Source: Frankia sp. AgKG'84/4 (GTDB taxonomy: Bacteria > Actinomycetota > Actinomycetes > Frankiales > Frankiaceae). Taken from it: a stretch of DNA of 46,648 nucleotides. The stretch spans positions 1-46,648 of the forward strand of contig NZ_JALKFU020000002.1 of NCBI RefSeq assembly GCF_023242965.2, read 5' to 3'. The notes under the pieces were generated by a model, which saw only the letters and a program-made list of their open reading frames with translations, was not told where the DNA came from and searched no databases. A program made the translations under genes and the position numbers. Positions 16,187 to 39,182 of the stretch are shown here, in pieces (the first letter of the stretch is position 1; the number at the start of each line of letters is the position of its first letter).

Positions 16187-17248
16187 TCAGTCGCGCCACG
16201 GCACGGGTTCGACGATCTCCACGAGCGCGCACGAGATCGTCACGCCGGGGCCCACGCCGAGCATGAGCAGGTGGTCTCCCGGCCGGAGCTCGCCCGCGGA
16301 TACCAGATGGTCGAGGGACACCACCTGGTCACTTGCCCCGAGGTGACCCACCGTCCGCCCGAACTCCCAGGTCGAGCGGGACATCGCCAGGCCCAGCGCC
16401 GCCATGCACCGCTGTTCGACGATCTCCCGGGAGTAGTTCATGTAGGCGACCCGGGTGACGTCGCCGAGGTCGAGGCCGGCCGCGGCCAGGGTGGACGCCA
16501 CGACGGCGAGCGTCTGCTGGTGGATCCGGATCAACGCCCCGGTGCCCTCGCCCGCCGCGACCGCGGCCCGCTTGTACGCCACGCCCCGGGTGGCGAAGTC
16601 CAGGGCACGTCCCACCGTCGGGCCGGGCGGGAACATCGGTTCGTCGCCGCGGTGCATCTGCTCGGCTTCCGCGACGGTGACCGAGCGCACGGCACACAGC
16701 CGGGCGAAGGACGGTTCCGTCGTGAGCAGGACGGCGCTGCCCGCGTCGCCGGCCACGTAGCCCGGTCCCATCCGCCAGCGGTCGATCATCGGTGTGCCGA
16801 AGTTGTCCGCGGCGACGAGCAGGGCACTGGCCGGTCCGTCCGCCGGGTCCGAGCACACCGTCGAGCGAAGGTGGGCGGCGCCGAGGGCGAGCGCGGCGAA
16901 CATGCCGTTGCAGCCCTGCCGCACCTCGACCGCCAGCATGTCACCGCCGACCAGGTTGCGCTGCAGGTGGCAGTGCGGCTGCCAGCCGTCGGGCCCCTGG
17001 TGCCAGGAGGCGGCGTAGAGCAGCAGATCGATGTCGCGCGGGTCGTGCCGGGCGCGTGCGAACGCCTGACGCGCGGCCCGCAGCGCCATGTCGGGAGCCG
17101 GCAGGTCGCCGGCGACGGTGGCGCCGGTGAGCTGGTGCAGCTCGACGTCGGCTGCCGGGTAGTGCCCCTGCGCGACAGCCGACTCGATGGTGACGCGACC
17201 CGGCAGGTGGACGCCAAGCCCCTTGATGAACACGTCCGGGGCGCTCAC
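16187..17248 (-). CDS. KAS III-like acyltransferase (ChlB3/CerJ type)
   Basis: The 353-residue product is a 3-oxoacyl-ACP-synthase-III-fold protein that resembles acyltransferases which move acyl groups made by iterative PKSs. Examples are ChlB3 in chlorothricin and CerJ in cervimycin biosynthesis. Visible motifs are the N-terminal FIKGLGVHLPGRVTIESAV, the nucleophile Cys112 in EVRQGCNGMFAAL, LLVAADNFGTPMIDRWRMG, and VGHLGASDQV with His302. The usual KAS III active-site region reads YMNYSRE, as expected in non-condensing members. GTG 17248 is preceded by GGAAG about ten bases upstream. It lies directly before the 6-MSAS-like PKS gene, so transfer of that product onto a carrier protein of the NRPS is the likely job. 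Confidence 0.85.
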   Translation of the reverse strand: MSAPDVFIKGLGVHLPGRVTIESAVAQGHYPAADVELHQLTGATVAGDLPAPDMALRAARQAFARARHDPRDIDLLLYAASWHQGPDGWQPHCHLQRNLVGGDMLAVEVRQGCNGMFAALALGAAHLRSTVCSDPADGPASALLVAADNFGTPMIDRWRMGPGYVAGDAGSAVLLTTEPSFARLCAVRSVTVAEAEQMHRGDEPMFPPGPTVGRALDFATRGVAYKRAAVAAGEGTGALIRIHQQTLAVVASTLAAAGLDLGDVTRVAYMNYSREIVEQRCMAALGLAMSRSTWEFGRTVGHLGASDQVVSLDHLVSAGELRPGDHLLMLGVGPGVTISCALVEIVEPVPWRD

Positions 17249-20200
17249 CGCGATCTCACTTCCTTTCCGGTACCAACGCTGCGGGCGACGGCGGTCGGCG
17301 CGACGACCCTCAGCGCGGGGTGCCGGCGGCAATCGACTCGAAGGTGCTGACGACCCGGGCCAGCAGGCGCTCGGCCTCGGGCGGCCGGAACGCCTCGGGG
17401 CTGTAGCCGAGCCGCAGGTGTAGCTGCGGCCCGGAGACGACGGCCAGCCGCAGCGGGTAGTGGGTGTCGTCCTCCACCTCGAAGGCGACCAGCTTCAGGT
17501 TCGCCAGCTGGCTCGTCCACTCCGCCGGGTCGAACGAGTAGTTCACGAACATGATCGCCGTGTCGAACAGGGTCGGTCCGGTATCGCACTGCCGCTGCAC
17601 CTCGCTGAGCCCCAGATGGTGGTGGGCGATCAGGTCCGCCTGCTCGGCCTGCAGCCGGGTCAGCGTCACGAGCAGCGGTTCACCGGCACGCAGCCGCACC
17701 CGGACGGGAATGGTGTTGGTCAGCAGCCCCACGGCGGTCTCGATGCCGGGCAGCTCCGCCGGCCGGCCCGACACCGACGATCCGAACACGACGTCGTCGA
17801 GCCCGGTGAGCTGGGACAGCACTAGCGCCCACGTCCCCTGCACGAGCGTGTTCACGGTGAGACCGGTGGACCGGGCGCGGGCGACCAGCCGCTCGGTGAG
17901 CTCCACGCCGAGGTCACACCGGACCTGCCGCTGCCGGCCGGCAACGCCGGCCGCAGGGGCGACCAGGGTGGGCTGGGCCAGCTCGGTCAGCGCCGCAGAC
18001 CAGGCGGCCCGCGACGTCGCCCGGTCCCGTGCCGCCAGCCAGTCCAGGTACCGGGTGTAGGGCAGCACCGCCGGGGGCTGCTGCCCCTCGTAGAGGGTGA
18101 ACAGCTCGCGGACCAGGATGGACGTCGACCAGCCGTCCCAGAGAATGTGATGGCCGGTCAGGATCACCCGGTGCCGCTCGGCGGACAGCTTCAGCACCAG
18201 CAGCCGCAGCAACGGCGGGACGCCCAGGTCCCAGCCGCGGTCCCGTTCGCCGGCCGCGAGCCGCCGTGCCTCGGCGTCACGCTGCTCCTCGCCGTGGCCA
18301 GACAGGTCCCCCTCCGCCCAGGGCAGCGTCACCTCGGCGGGGATGACCTGCACGGGCTGGGCAAGGTCGGCGTGCACGAACGCCGCCCGCAGGTTCGGAT
18401 GGCGGCGTAGCAGCGTCTCGCCCGCGGACCGCAGCGCCCGGGTGTCCAGCGGGCCGTCCAGGTCGAGCTGGATCTGGGAGGCGTAGGCGTCGCCCGCCGC
18501 GCCGGCCAGCGCGTTGTGGAAGACGAACCCCTCCTGCAGCGGGGACAGCCGCAGAACGTCGACCATCGTAGGGTACCGCTGGCGCAGCTGGTCGAGCTCG
18601 TCGCCGGACAGGCGGGCGGCGGCGCCCGGCCCGGGGGCGGGCACGGGCGCCGGTGTCGCGCCCCGCACCACCGGCGCCAGGGCGGCGACGGTCGGGTAGC
18701 GGAACACCTCGCGGGCGGAGAGCTCCAGCCCGGCCTCGCGGGCCCGCGCCACAAGTGGGAACACCATGATGCTGTTGCCGCCGAGGTCGAAGAAGGAGTC
18801 GTGCGTCCCGACGCGGTCGACCCCGAGTGCCTCCGCGAACAGGGCACACAGCGTCGCCTCCCGCGAGCCGGCCGGCGCGCAGTCGTCGTCCCCGGCCGGG
18901 CCGGCGGTCGAGGCGGCGGGTGTCGCGGCGGCCAGGGCGTCCCGGTCCACCTTGCCGTGCGGCGTCATCGGGATGGTGTCGACCGGCACCACCACCGCCG
19001 GGACCATGAAGTCTGGCAGCGCCCGCGCCGCGACGTCGCGCAACTGCGCCGCGGTCACCGTCGCGCCCGGTACCAGGCACACGTAGGCCGTCAGCCGGCG
19101 GTGCCCGGACCGCGTCCTGGCGGCCACCGCAACCGCCGCCCGCACCTGCGGGTGAGCGCTCAGCACCGCCGAGACCTCGCCGAGCTCGACCCGGAAACCG
19201 CGGATCTTGACCTGGTCGTCGGTCCGGTGGCGGAACTCCAGTTCGCCGTCCGCGCGCCACCGGGCCTGGTCGCCGGTCGCGTACATGCGCGAGCCCGGCG
19301 CGCCGAACGGGCACGGCAGGAACCGCGCGGCGGTCAGCTCGGGTCGGCGCAGGTAGCCGCGTGCGAGACCGGAACCGGCCAGGTACAGCTCGCCGGTCGA
19401 CCTGGCGGGCAGCGGGCCGAGCCGGGAGTCGAGCAGGTACGCCTGGCAGTTGTCGATCGGGCGCCCGATGGCCGGCGGGAGGTCCGCGCTGAGCACGGCC
19501 GTGGTGCTGGCCACCGTGGCCTCGGTGACACCGTAGACGTTCACCATGCGGCGTCCGGTCGACCAGCGACGGATCACCTCGGTCTCGGGTCGCTCGCCGC
19601 CGGTGATCAGCAGGCGCAGGTCCGGTAGCTCGGCGGCTGGCAGCTGGGCCAGCATCGCCGGCGGGATGGCCGCATGGGTGATGCGCTCCGCGGCGAGCAG
19701 GGCGACGAGCGCCGCCGCGTCGGTCGTGCGCCCCTCGGGGGCGAGCACGACGCGGCCGCCGCGAAGCAGGGTCGGCCAGATGTCCCCGGCGGCGACGTCA
19801 AAGCTGGGCGAGACGTACTGCAGGACCCGGCTGTCGGCGTCGACGCCGAAGCGCCGGGCGTGGTCCAGGGCGAAGTTGTGGACGGCGCGATGGGTCACCA
19901 TGACGCCCTTCGGGGTGCCGGTTGAGCCCGAGGTGTAGATCACATAGGCTGGGCTGGCCGGGTCGGCCGGCCGGCTCGGGGCCGCCGCGGCGGTGAGCTC
20001 GGCGGGTGGCCGCACCGTGGTGATCACATGGCGGGGGCTGAGATCGTCGAGGATGGTGCGGATCCGATCGGCGGGGTAGGTCGGGTCCACCGGCGCGTAC
20101 GCCGCGCCGGCCCGCAGCACGGCGAGCATCGCGACGACGAGCTGCGGTGACCGGGGGAGCTGGACGGCGACCAGGTCCTCGGCCCCGAGACCGCGCCCGG

Positions 20201-21337
20201 CCAGGTCGGCGGCGACCTGGCCGGCCCATCCATCGAGCTGGGCGTAGGTCCAGGTGCGCCCCTCATGAGCCAGGGCGACCGCGTCCGGGGTGCGCCGCGC
20301 CTGCTGTTCGATGGCCTGCGCGACGGTCGTCGCCGGAACGGGCCGGGCGGTCGCGTTCCGCCGGTCGAGCAGCTCCACCCGCTCGGCCGGCAGCAACAGG
20401 TCCACCTGGTCGATCGGCACCTGGGGCGCGGCGGTCACGGCAGCCAGAAACGCGCTGAACCGCTCCCGGTGGGCCTGGAACCCCGGCAGGTCGTGGTGGT
20501 CGGAGTTCGCCTCGAACACCAGCGCGAGCTGGTCGGCGGTGGGCTGCCCGACGACGCTGATCGAGAGGTCGACGATCGGCCCGGACGCGAGGTTGTGCGT
20601 GGTCGCGGGGCTGTCGCCGAACCGCAGCGACTCCTCCCGCGGCATGAAGTTGACCATCGGGCCGATGAACGCCCGCCCGCTGCCGTCCAGTCCAAGGTCA
20701 CGGCGCAGATCCTCGGCCCGGTACCGGTCGTGCCGCAGCGCCGCGCGGACCTCTTCGGCTACGGTCGCCACGACCCGTGCCAGGGACTGCCCCGGGTCGA
20801 CGGCGATGCGCAGCGCCACCGAGTTCGTCGCCATCCCGGGGGCACGCCGCGAGGCGGCGCTGCGGCGGCCGGCCACCGGCATCCCGATGATCACGTCCTG
20901 GTCATCGTTCGCCACCCGGCGGGTGTATGCGGCCACCGCGGCGAGCAGGAAGATCTGCCAGGTGGCGCCGACCTGTGCCGCGGCGTGCCCGATTCGGTCG
21001 AGCTCCTCGCGGTGCAGCGGTTCGGTGGCGGCGAACCGCGGCGGCCGCGGGTCGCCGCTGTGGGCGTCCCCCCCGGGCAGGCGGGTTGCCGCGGGCTCGT
21101 CGCGGAACCGGTCGGTCCAGTACTCGCGGTCCCGCGCGAACTGCGGACCGGACCGGTAGTCGACGTCCTCGTCGACCAGGGTCGACAGCGGGGCGAAGCC
21201 GGGGGAGGGGAGCTGGCCGCCGGCGGCGGCCGAGTAGAGCTCCGCAATCCGTCGTTCGATCAGGTGGATGCTGTACCCGTCGATGACCGCATGGTGCAGG
21301 CGGCAGTAGAACAGATGGCGGTCGGGCGCCAGCCGGA

Positions 21338-33763
<12,426 letters not shown>

Positions 33764-33793
33764 TGCGACTCCGATCGGCGGTGAGACTGGAAT

Positions 33794-34012
33794 TCATCCG
33801 CGCGCTGCCTGCTCCATTCGCTGGCGCAGGCTCAGCGGACGCATGTCCGTCCACACTTCGCCGATGTGAGTCAGGCATTCCGAGCGCTGTCCCTCGGTGC
33901 CCTCCGCGCGCCAGCCGGCCGGGATATCCCGGTCGGCTGGCCAGATCGAATACTGCTCCTCGTGATTGAGGACCACACGGTAAACCTGGGTGTCATCCTG
34001 GTCCTGGGCCAC
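33794..34012 (-). CDS. MbtH-like NRPS chaperone
   Basis: The 72-residue product carries the whole MbtH signature: [20 protein letters not shown], then G-x-[21 protein letters not shown]. MbtH proteins bind NRPS adenylation domains and are needed for their folding or activity. The three invariant tryptophans are visible in SIWP, AGW and EVWTD. GTG 34012 is preceded by AAGGAG at six bases. It is the first gene of the NRPS operon, 30 bases before the large synthetase, and has its own promoter region of 134 bases that contains a repeated operator-like element. Confidence 0.97.
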   Translation of the reverse strand: MAQDQDDTQVYRVVLNHEEQYSIWPADRDIPAGWRAEGTEGQRSECLTHIGEVWTDMRPLSLRQRMEQAARG

Positions 34013-34051
34013 AGGGAACTCCTTGTCCGCAGAAACTGGTGTGTCTGCAGA

Positions 34052-34092
34052 GTTCCTCCGGCCCCGATACTCGACCTATACTGCGGCTATTC
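34052..34092 (-). promoter_or_regulatory. Triple 11-bp-period direct repeat, candidate SARP operator of the mbtH-NRPS operon
   Basis: Read on the minus strand, GAATAG (34092-34087), GTATAG (34081-34076) and GTATCG (34070-34065) are spaced exactly 11 bases start to start. After seven more bases comes AGGAAC (34057-34052). SARP activators bind heptamer direct repeats of this period near the -10 region. The same element with the same spacing occurs before the halogenase at 37391-37431, and a SARP gene lies at 39183-39917. Confidence 0.6.
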
Positions 34093-34146
34093 GCCTGGGT
34101 ATCGCCCGGGTACGGTCTGGTTCCGCCCGTGGCGCTGTCCCGTCCG

Positions 34147-36435
34147 TCACCTGCCGAAGCGCCCGGTCGTGGTCACCGCCGCTTCCCGGCGCGCGGGGTC
34201 CGCGCTGGCGTCCGGGCCGGCCGAGGGGTCGGGTATCCGGCAGGCCGGACGGCGGCGCGAGGACGTCCACGCGCGTTCCCCGAGCAGGGACATCCCCGCT
34301 GGCAACAGGATGCCGCGCACGATCGTCGCATCGATCAGGACAGCGATCGCCATGCCCAGCCCAAGCATTTTGTACTCGATCGCGCTGAGCACGATGAACA
34401 CGCTGAACACGGCCGTCATGATCGTCGCGGCACTGGTGACCACTCCGGCGCTGGCACCGACCCCGTCCACGGTTGCGGTCCGGGCCGGCGCACCCGCGGA
34501 CCACCGCTCGCGGATCCGGCTGAGGATGAAGATGTGGTAGTCCATGCTCAGGCCGAACAGCAGCACGAACATGAACAGCGGCAACCAGTCGACCACGCCC
34601 CCGTACGAGGTGAACCCCAGTACGGAGCCCAGGTGACCGTCCTGGAACACCCAGGTAAGCACGCCGTAGGCGGCACCGATCGACAACAGGTTCAGCGCGA
34701 TGGACAGCAGCGGCACCGTCCAGGTACGGAACGCCGCGGCGAGCAGGAAGAAGGCCAGCACTAGCACGAACGCGAAGACCATCGGCATGGTTCGGCGCAC
34801 CTGATGGGTGAAGTCGTAGGCGAACGCGGTCCTGCCGGCGACCGCGTACCGGACGCCGGGGAGCTTGCCGACGGTGCCGGGCAGCACCCGGTCGCGCAGG
34901 CTCTCCAGCGCATGATTGGACTGCGGGTCGGTGCCGGCTCCGGCCAGCGGAACCCGGATCATCACGCTCTGGTCGATCCGGGTGACCGACAACGGCTCGT
35001 TCAGCAGGCCGTTGCTCGCGGCGATCTCATCGTGCAGCCGATCGACCGTCGTGGCCAGGGCGGCGTCGTCCACCGGGCCTGAGACCACGACCTTCGCCGG
35101 GCTCGGTGCGCCGGGAAATGCCTGCTGCATCCGCACGGCTCCGTCGACGGCGGCGACGCTGCGCGGCAGGCTGTTGGTCGGCCCGGCGTCCTGCAGATGG
35201 ATGCCCAGAGCAGGCGCCGCCATCACCAGCAGCAGCACGGCTGCCGCGCCGCCCCACAGCAACGGGCGGCGAACCACCGCGCCGGCGATCCCCAGCCACA
35301 GCCGGGACGGCCGCGCCTGCGCCCGCCGCCGGCCGAGGAACGGCAGCCGGATCGCCTCCACCCGCCAGCCCAGCACGGCCAGCAGCGCGGGCAGCAGCGT
35401 CACCGAGGCGAGCACAGCGAGCGCGACGATCATGGCGGTGCCCACAGCGAGCCCGCGGAAGTTGTCCAGGCCGGTGAACAGCAGGCCGGCGACGCACAGA
35501 GTCACCGTCACGCCAGACACGACGACGACCCGTCCGGAAGTCCGCGCCGAGGTCCGCAGCGCCTGGGCGACATCCTGCCCGGCCGCGCGCTCCTCGCGCT
35601 CCCGCCGCAGGTAGAACAACGCGTAGTCGACGCTGACCGCCACCCCCACCAGCAGGATCATCGACGACGCGGCGCTGTTGACCGGCACCCAGGTGCCGAC
35701 CACGCTCACCAACCCGAACGTGGCGGCCACCGTCGCGGCGGCGAGCAGCAGTGGGACGGCGGCGGCAACGAGGGACCCGAAGACCAGCAGAAGGATCACC
35801 GCGGTGATCGGCAGGGAGATCGTCTCCGACCGGTGGAAGTCGGACTGCACCGCGTCATCGACCGCGTTGTCGAGGCTGCGATCGCCGGCCTGGACCACCC
35901 GTACGTCCGGGTGCCGGGCGGTCACCTGCGCGACCGCGGTGGTCACGGCCCGGTAGTGCCGGGTCATCTGGTTGTTCGGGCCGGCGACGAAGAAGGTGAC
36001 CAGGCCGGAGTGCCGGTCTTTCGAAACCTGCTGCGGGCTGTCGAGGGGAGAGCGCAGGCCGGTGACCACGCCGGGAGTGCGTCCCAGCGTCGTCAGCAGG
36101 TCCTGGACCGCGGCCCGCTGCGCCGGGTCGTCGGCGAACAGCGCGCCGCCCGGCTGGCGTGCCTGGACCAGAACGTTCTCGAGCTTCGGTTCGTAGCTCG
36201 GCTCGGCCCGCAGCACCTGCTGGGCGCGGCCGGACTGGCCCGGATCGTGTGAGCTGGCACCACCGCCGGAGACGGCCCCGCTGGCAAGCACCGTCAGCAC
36301 GACGAGCACCAACCATCCGCCAATGACCCTTCCTCGGCGCCGGATCGACCAGCCAACGACGCGTTCAACCAGCGGCGGACGCACCCGCGCCTCGGCAGGT
36401 GTGCCCGGCGGCCGGTCTGATTTATCGCGCAGCAT
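34147..36435 (-). CDS. MMPL/RND-family transporter
   Basis: The 762-residue product is a polytopic membrane protein of the MMPL branch of the RND superfamily. It has one N-terminal helix (VIGGWLVLVVLTVLASGAV), a large extracytoplasmic loop (about 60-195), a block of five helices with MILLVGVAVSVDYALFYLRRERE, a second loop (about 400-560), and a final block with FGLSMDYHIFILSRIRERW. The paired G-x3-D-Y motifs are the MMPL proton-relay signature. It ends in a basic, Arg/Pro-rich cytoplasmic tail. The ATG has AAGGA nine bases upstream. Same strand as the NRPS operon and directly before it, so export of the peptide product is likely. It may also have its own promoter. Confidence 0.92.
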   Translation of the reverse strand: MLRDKSDRPPGTPAEARVRPPLVERVVGWSIRRRGRVIGGWLVLVVLTVLASGAVSGGGASSHDPGQSGRAQQVLRAEPSYEPKLENVLVQARQPGGALFADDPAQRAAVQDLLTTLGRTPGVVTGLRSPLDSPQQVSKDRHSGLVTFFVAGPNNQMTRHYRAVTTAVAQVTARHPDVRVVQAGDRSLDNAVDDAVQSDFHRSETISLPITAVILLLVFGSLVAAAVPLLLAAATVAATFGLVSVVGTWVPVNSAASSMILLVGVAVSVDYALFYLRREREERAAGQDVAQALRTSARTSGRVVVVSGVTVTLCVAGLLFTGLDNFRGLAVGTAMIVALAVLASVTLLPALLAVLGWRVEAIRLPFLGRRRAQARPSRLWLGIAGAVVRRPLLWGGAAAVLLLVMAAPALGIHLQDAGPTNSLPRSVAAVDGAVRMQQAFPGAPSPAKVVVSGPVDDAALATTVDRLHDEIAASNGLLNEPLSVTRIDQSVMIRVPLAGAGTDPQSNHALESLRDRVLPGTVGKLPGVRYAVAGRTAFAYDFTHQVRRTMPMVFAFVLVLAFFLLAAAFRTWTVPLLSIALNLLSIGAAYGVLTWVFQDGHLGSVLGFTSYGGVVDWLPLFMFVLLFGLSMDYHIFILSRIRERWSAGAPARTATVDGVGASAGVVTSAATIMTAVFSVFIVLSAIEYKMLGLGMAIAVLIDATIVRGILLPAGMSLLGERAWTSSRRRPACRIPDPSAGPDASADPARREAAVTTTGRFGR

Positions 36436-36536
36436 GACCTGGAGTCCTTTCGGCAGGGGAGAAGCTGTTTCCCGGTCTGGTCACGGGTTCCACGCTTTCT
36501 TTTCCTGTTTGGCCGTCTGGCATTGGCCGCCGGGGG

Positions 36537-36806
36537 TCAGTCGACCTCTTTCAGCACCCGCTCGAGGGCGTGCAGCCGGGAGTGCATCTCGGCCAGTCGG
36601 CCACCCAGCTCGGCGAGCTGGCGCTCGATGGCCTCGTGGACGAGTACTCCCTTGTCCGCGATGGTGCGGTACTCACCCTCGCGGGCCATCCCCACCTTTG
36701 CCCGCCGCGTCGCGGCGAGCTGCCAGATCGATACTGTGATCACAGTGGCTATCAGGAGGAAAAATCCGATGGTGCCGATGATCTCCTGCCAGTCCCACGG
36801 GCTCAT
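36537..36806 (-). CDS. Small membrane-anchored coiled-coil protein (copy 1)
   Basis: The 89-residue product has one N-terminal transmembrane helix, about residues 8-29 (IIGTIGFFLLIATVITVSIW). A charged helical tail, about residues 30-89, follows with heptad-like hydrophobic spacing in ERQLAELGGRLAEMHSRLHALERVLKEV, which suggests a coiled coil. No known family was recognised. Its ATG overlaps the stop of the ArsR-like gene by four bases (ATGA), so both are made together. The paralogue at 40345-40614 has equal length and about 70 percent identical residues. A role as partner or membrane sensor of the regulator is inferred only from this strict pairing. Confidence 0.8.
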   Translation of the reverse strand: MSPWDWQEIIGTIGFFLLIATVITVSIWQLAATRRAKVGMAREGEYRTIADKGVLVHEAIERQLAELGGRLAEMHSRLHALERVLKEVD

Positions 36807-37135
36807 TCCCTCTCTCCTTTCTTGTTTGGGCTGATCGTGCGGGCCGCGATCGCGATGGTCCCCGGCGTCAGGCGGAGGTCGAACGGCTCGACCTCGTAGA
36901 ACTTCATCGCCTTGCCGTCGAGGGAGATCTCGAGAGTCGCCGACACCAGGCCGGTCGCCTCGAGCCTGCGCAGGTGGACCTGCAGCAGTCCGCGGCCGAT
37001 GCCCAGGTCGCGGGCGAGTCGGCTGACGTAGTTGCGATCGGTGGCCAGGGCCGCGAGGACCCGCAGCCGGTGGGGATTGGCGAGCGTCGCCATCACCTGC
37101 ACCAGTTCGTCCCCGGACGGCTCCGGCGTAGTCAT
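36803..37135 (-). CDS. ArsR-like winged-helix regulator (copy 1)
   Basis: The 110-residue product has an ArsR/HTH_20-like winged helix: DELVQVMATLANPHRLRVLAAL, then NYVSRLARDLGIGRGLLQVHLRRLEATGLV as the helix-turn-helix, and a wing near LDGKAMKFYEV. No metal-binding cysteines are present, so it is not a metal sensor of the classic kind. ATG 37135 is chosen because GGAG is seven bases upstream; a longer version would start inside the operator. A palindrome lies 20 bases upstream. It overlaps the membrane coiled-coil gene and has a near-identical twin at 40611-40943. It is divergent from the tryptophan halogenase, which it might regulate. Confidence 0.87.
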   Translation of the reverse strand: MTTPEPSGDELVQVMATLANPHRLRVLAALATDRNYVSRLARDLGIGRGLLQVHLRRLEATGLVSATLEISLDGKAMKFYEVEPFDLRLTPGTIAIAARTISPNKKGERE

Positions 37136-37154
37136 GGAGGATCTCCAGAGCACA

Positions 37155-37172
37155 TGCTAAGAGATGCTAGCA
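37155..37172. promoter_or_regulatory. Imperfect palindrome, probable operator of ArsR-like copy 1
   Basis: TGCTAAGAGATGCTAGCA has TGCTAA and CTAGCA as arms, with five of six positions paired. The equivalent site at copy 2 is a perfect TGCTAA/TTAGCA palindrome in the same place. Conservation of the site in a diverged duplicate supports autoregulation. Apart from this and the repeat at 37389, the gap to the halogenase shows nothing else. Confidence 0.65.
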
Positions 37173-37388
37173 GGTGCGAGTAGAGATGTACAGGTGCCAG
37201 GGATTCTCCAGCTCAGCGGGTGTGGCCGTCGCCCGGCGCGGTGCTCGCATCCGGTGCCGTGCTCGCGCCGGGCTCGGCCGCGACCGGCCGCCGGGGTGAG
37301 GGCAGCTCGGACGGTGGATGGATCCGGCGGGGTGGACCATCGTCGCGGTCGTCGAGTCCTTCCCGGCGGCCGGTGGTGAACAGCACAC

Positions 37389-37431
37389 CGAGATAGCCTC
37401 GATATAGTCGTTCTATCGACCGGCCAGGAAC
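37389..37431 (+). promoter_or_regulatory. Triple 11-bp-period direct repeat, candidate SARP operator of the halogenase
   Basis: AGATAG (37391-37396), ATATAG (37402-37407) and CTATCG (37413-37418) start exactly 11 bases apart. AGGAAC follows after seven bases (37426-37431). The arrangement equals that upstream of mbtH. It ends 49 bases before the halogenase ATG. Confidence 0.6.
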
Positions 37432-37480
37432 AGTGGCACGACCCGCGAAAATGATGAGGTCGTGGAAGGTGTAAATCCTG

Positions 37481-39073
37481 ATGGACGATTACCGTATCAG
37501 AGACGTAGTTATTCTCGGTGGCGGAACGGCGGGCTGGATGACTGCCGCCTATCTGGGGAAATCCCTCGGTCGCCATGCGAGGATCACCGTGCTGGAAGCT
37601 CCGACAGTGCCGCGAATCGGCGTTGGCGAGGCGACGGTCCCAAATCTGCAGAAGACCTTCTTCGACTTCCTCGGACTGGCCGAGGAGGAGTGGATGCGGG
37701 AGTGCAACGCAAGTTTCAAGATGGGCATCAAGTTCGTCAACTGGCGCAGCGCCGGGACCGGTGAAGCGGCAGCCCGGAAGCTGCATGGACGCCCGGATCA
37801 CTTCTATCACCTGTTTGGTCTGCTGCCCAACCACGAGAACCTTCCCATCTCCCACTACTGGGCCGCCCGGAAACTGGCCGGCCAGACCGACGAGCCGTTC
37901 GACTACGCGTGCTACCGCGAGCCGCTGGCCGCCGACGCGGGACTCGCCCCGCGGTTCCTGGACGGAACACGATGGACCAATTACGCCTGGCATTTCGACG
38001 CGCGCCTGGTCGCCGACTTCCTCTGCCGGTTCGCCACCGAGAAGCAGGGTGTAGTGCACGTCCAGGATGAGATGACCAACGCCACGATCGACCAGCGGGG
38101 GCACATCCAGGCCCTGCATACCAAAGGTGGCCGCACGATCGAGGGAGACCTGTTCATCGACTGCTCGGGCTTCCGCGGCCTGCTCATCAACAAGGTGATG
38201 CGCGAGCCCTTCCTGGATATGAGCGACCACCTGCTCAACGACTCCGCAGTGGCGACGGCGGTGCCGCAGAACGACGCCGAGGACGGCGTCGAGCCGTACA
38301 CCTCCGCCATCGCGATGAGCTCCGGGTGGACCTGGAAGATTCCGATGCTCGGCCGGTTCGGCACCGGCTACGTCTACTCGAGCCGATTCACCGGCCAGGA
38401 CGAGGCGACCAGGGAGTTCTGCGCGCTGTGGGGCCTCGACCCGAAGACACAGCCGCTCAACCACATCAAGTTCAGGGTGGGCCGCAATCGGCGTACCTGG
38501 GTTAGGAACTGCGTCAGCATCGGGCTGTCCTCCTGCTTCCTGGAACCCCTCGAGTCCACTGGAATCTACTTCATCACCGCCACGCTTTTCCAGCTCGCCA
38601 AGCACTTCCCGGACAAGCGTTTCGACCCGATTCTGACCGAATCCTTCAACCGTGAGATAGAGACCATGTTCGACGACTCGCGGGACTTTATTCAGGCTCA
38701 CTTCACCCTGGCGCCACGGTCGGACACGCCGTTCTGGCGAGCATGCAAGGAACTCGAGCTGGCCGACAACATCAAGAGCAAGATCGCCGCTTACCGCGCC
38801 GGTCTCCCCATCAACCTGCCGGTGACCGACGAGGCCACCTACTACTCGAGCTTGGAGGCCGAGTTTCGCAACTACTGGACCAACAGCAGTTATTACTGCA
38901 TCTTCGCCGGCCTGGACGTCCTGCCGGACCATCCGCTGCCGTCCATGGCGTACCGGCCGGAGGCAGCCGAAGGTGTCATGCCGATCTTCGATGAGATCAA
39001 GCGGCGGCAGGCCGAGCTGGCGGCGCAGCTGCCGACCACCTACGAGTACCTGAGCGCCCTGCACGGGCGATGA
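37481..39073 (+). CDS. Flavin-dependent tryptophan halogenase (5-/6-halogenase group)
   Basis: The 530-residue product has GGGTAG (13-18) for FAD binding, the catalytic lysine Lys80 in [12 protein letters not shown], the GWTWKIP (W-x-W-x-I-P) halogenase signature and the catalytic glutamate in [12 protein letters not shown]. Reading along the chain, it resembles Thal and PyrH (tryptophan 6- and 5-halogenases) more than the 7-halogenases PrnA/RebH. The exact site of halogenation cannot be told. These enzymes need reduced FAD from a separate flavin reductase, and none is in the window. The expected product is a chloro-tryptophan for incorporation by the NRPS. The ATG is weakly preceded by GGAAGG. 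It converges on the SARP gene, with a hairpin between. Confidence 0.95.
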   Translation: MDDYRIRDVVILGGGTAGWMTAAYLGKSLGRHARITVLEAPTVPRIGVGEATVPNLQKTFFDFLGLAEEEWMRECNASFKMGIKFVNWRSAGTGEAAARKLHGRPDHFYHLFGLLPNHENLPISHYWAARKLAGQTDEPFDYACYREPLAADAGLAPRFLDGTRWTNYAWHFDARLVADFLCRFATEKQGVVHVQDEMTNATIDQRGHIQALHTKGGRTIEGDLFIDCSGFRGLLINKVMREPFLDMSDHLLNDSAVATAVPQNDAEDGVEPYTSAIAMSSGWTWKIPMLGRFGTGYVYSSRFTGQDEATREFCALWGLDPKTQPLNHIKFRVGRNRRTWVRNCVSIGLSSCFLEPLESTGIYFITATLFQLAKHFPDKRFDPILTESFNREIETMFDDSRDFIQAHFTLAPRSDTPFWRACKELELADNIKSKIAAYRAGLPINLPVTDEATYYSSLEAEFRNYWTNSSYYCIFAGLDVLPDHPLPSMAYRPEAAEGVMPIFDEIKRRQAELAAQLPTTYEYLSALHGR

Positions 39074-39097
39074 CCGCTTGCCAGGTAGCCATTGATC

Positions 39098-39129
39098 GGC
39101 GGGCCCGGCCGAGATGCACCGGGTCCGCC
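39098..39129. terminator. Bidirectional hairpin between halogenase and SARP gene
   Basis: GGCGGGCCCGG (39098-39108) and CCGGGTCCGCC (39119-39129) pair over 11 bp, with one G-T wobble, around a 10-base loop. GATC on both sides can extend the stem with one unpaired base. It lies between two convergent stops and can serve both. Confidence 0.65.
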
Positions 39130-39182
39130 GGATCGATGGCCGCCACGGCTGCACGGGCCCCCGGTAAGGCGCCGCGTTCCCG

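Larger units (their letters stand above)
36537..37172 (-). repeat. Duplicated regulator cassette, copy 1
   Basis: The 636-bp block from the stop of the coiled-coil gene to the end of the upstream palindrome corresponds base for base in length to 40345-40980 (offset 3,808 at every landmark: stops, overlaps, start and operator). Similarity fades immediately outside. Copy 2 has the same orientation. The halogenase and SARP genes lie between the copies. Confidence 0.8.
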
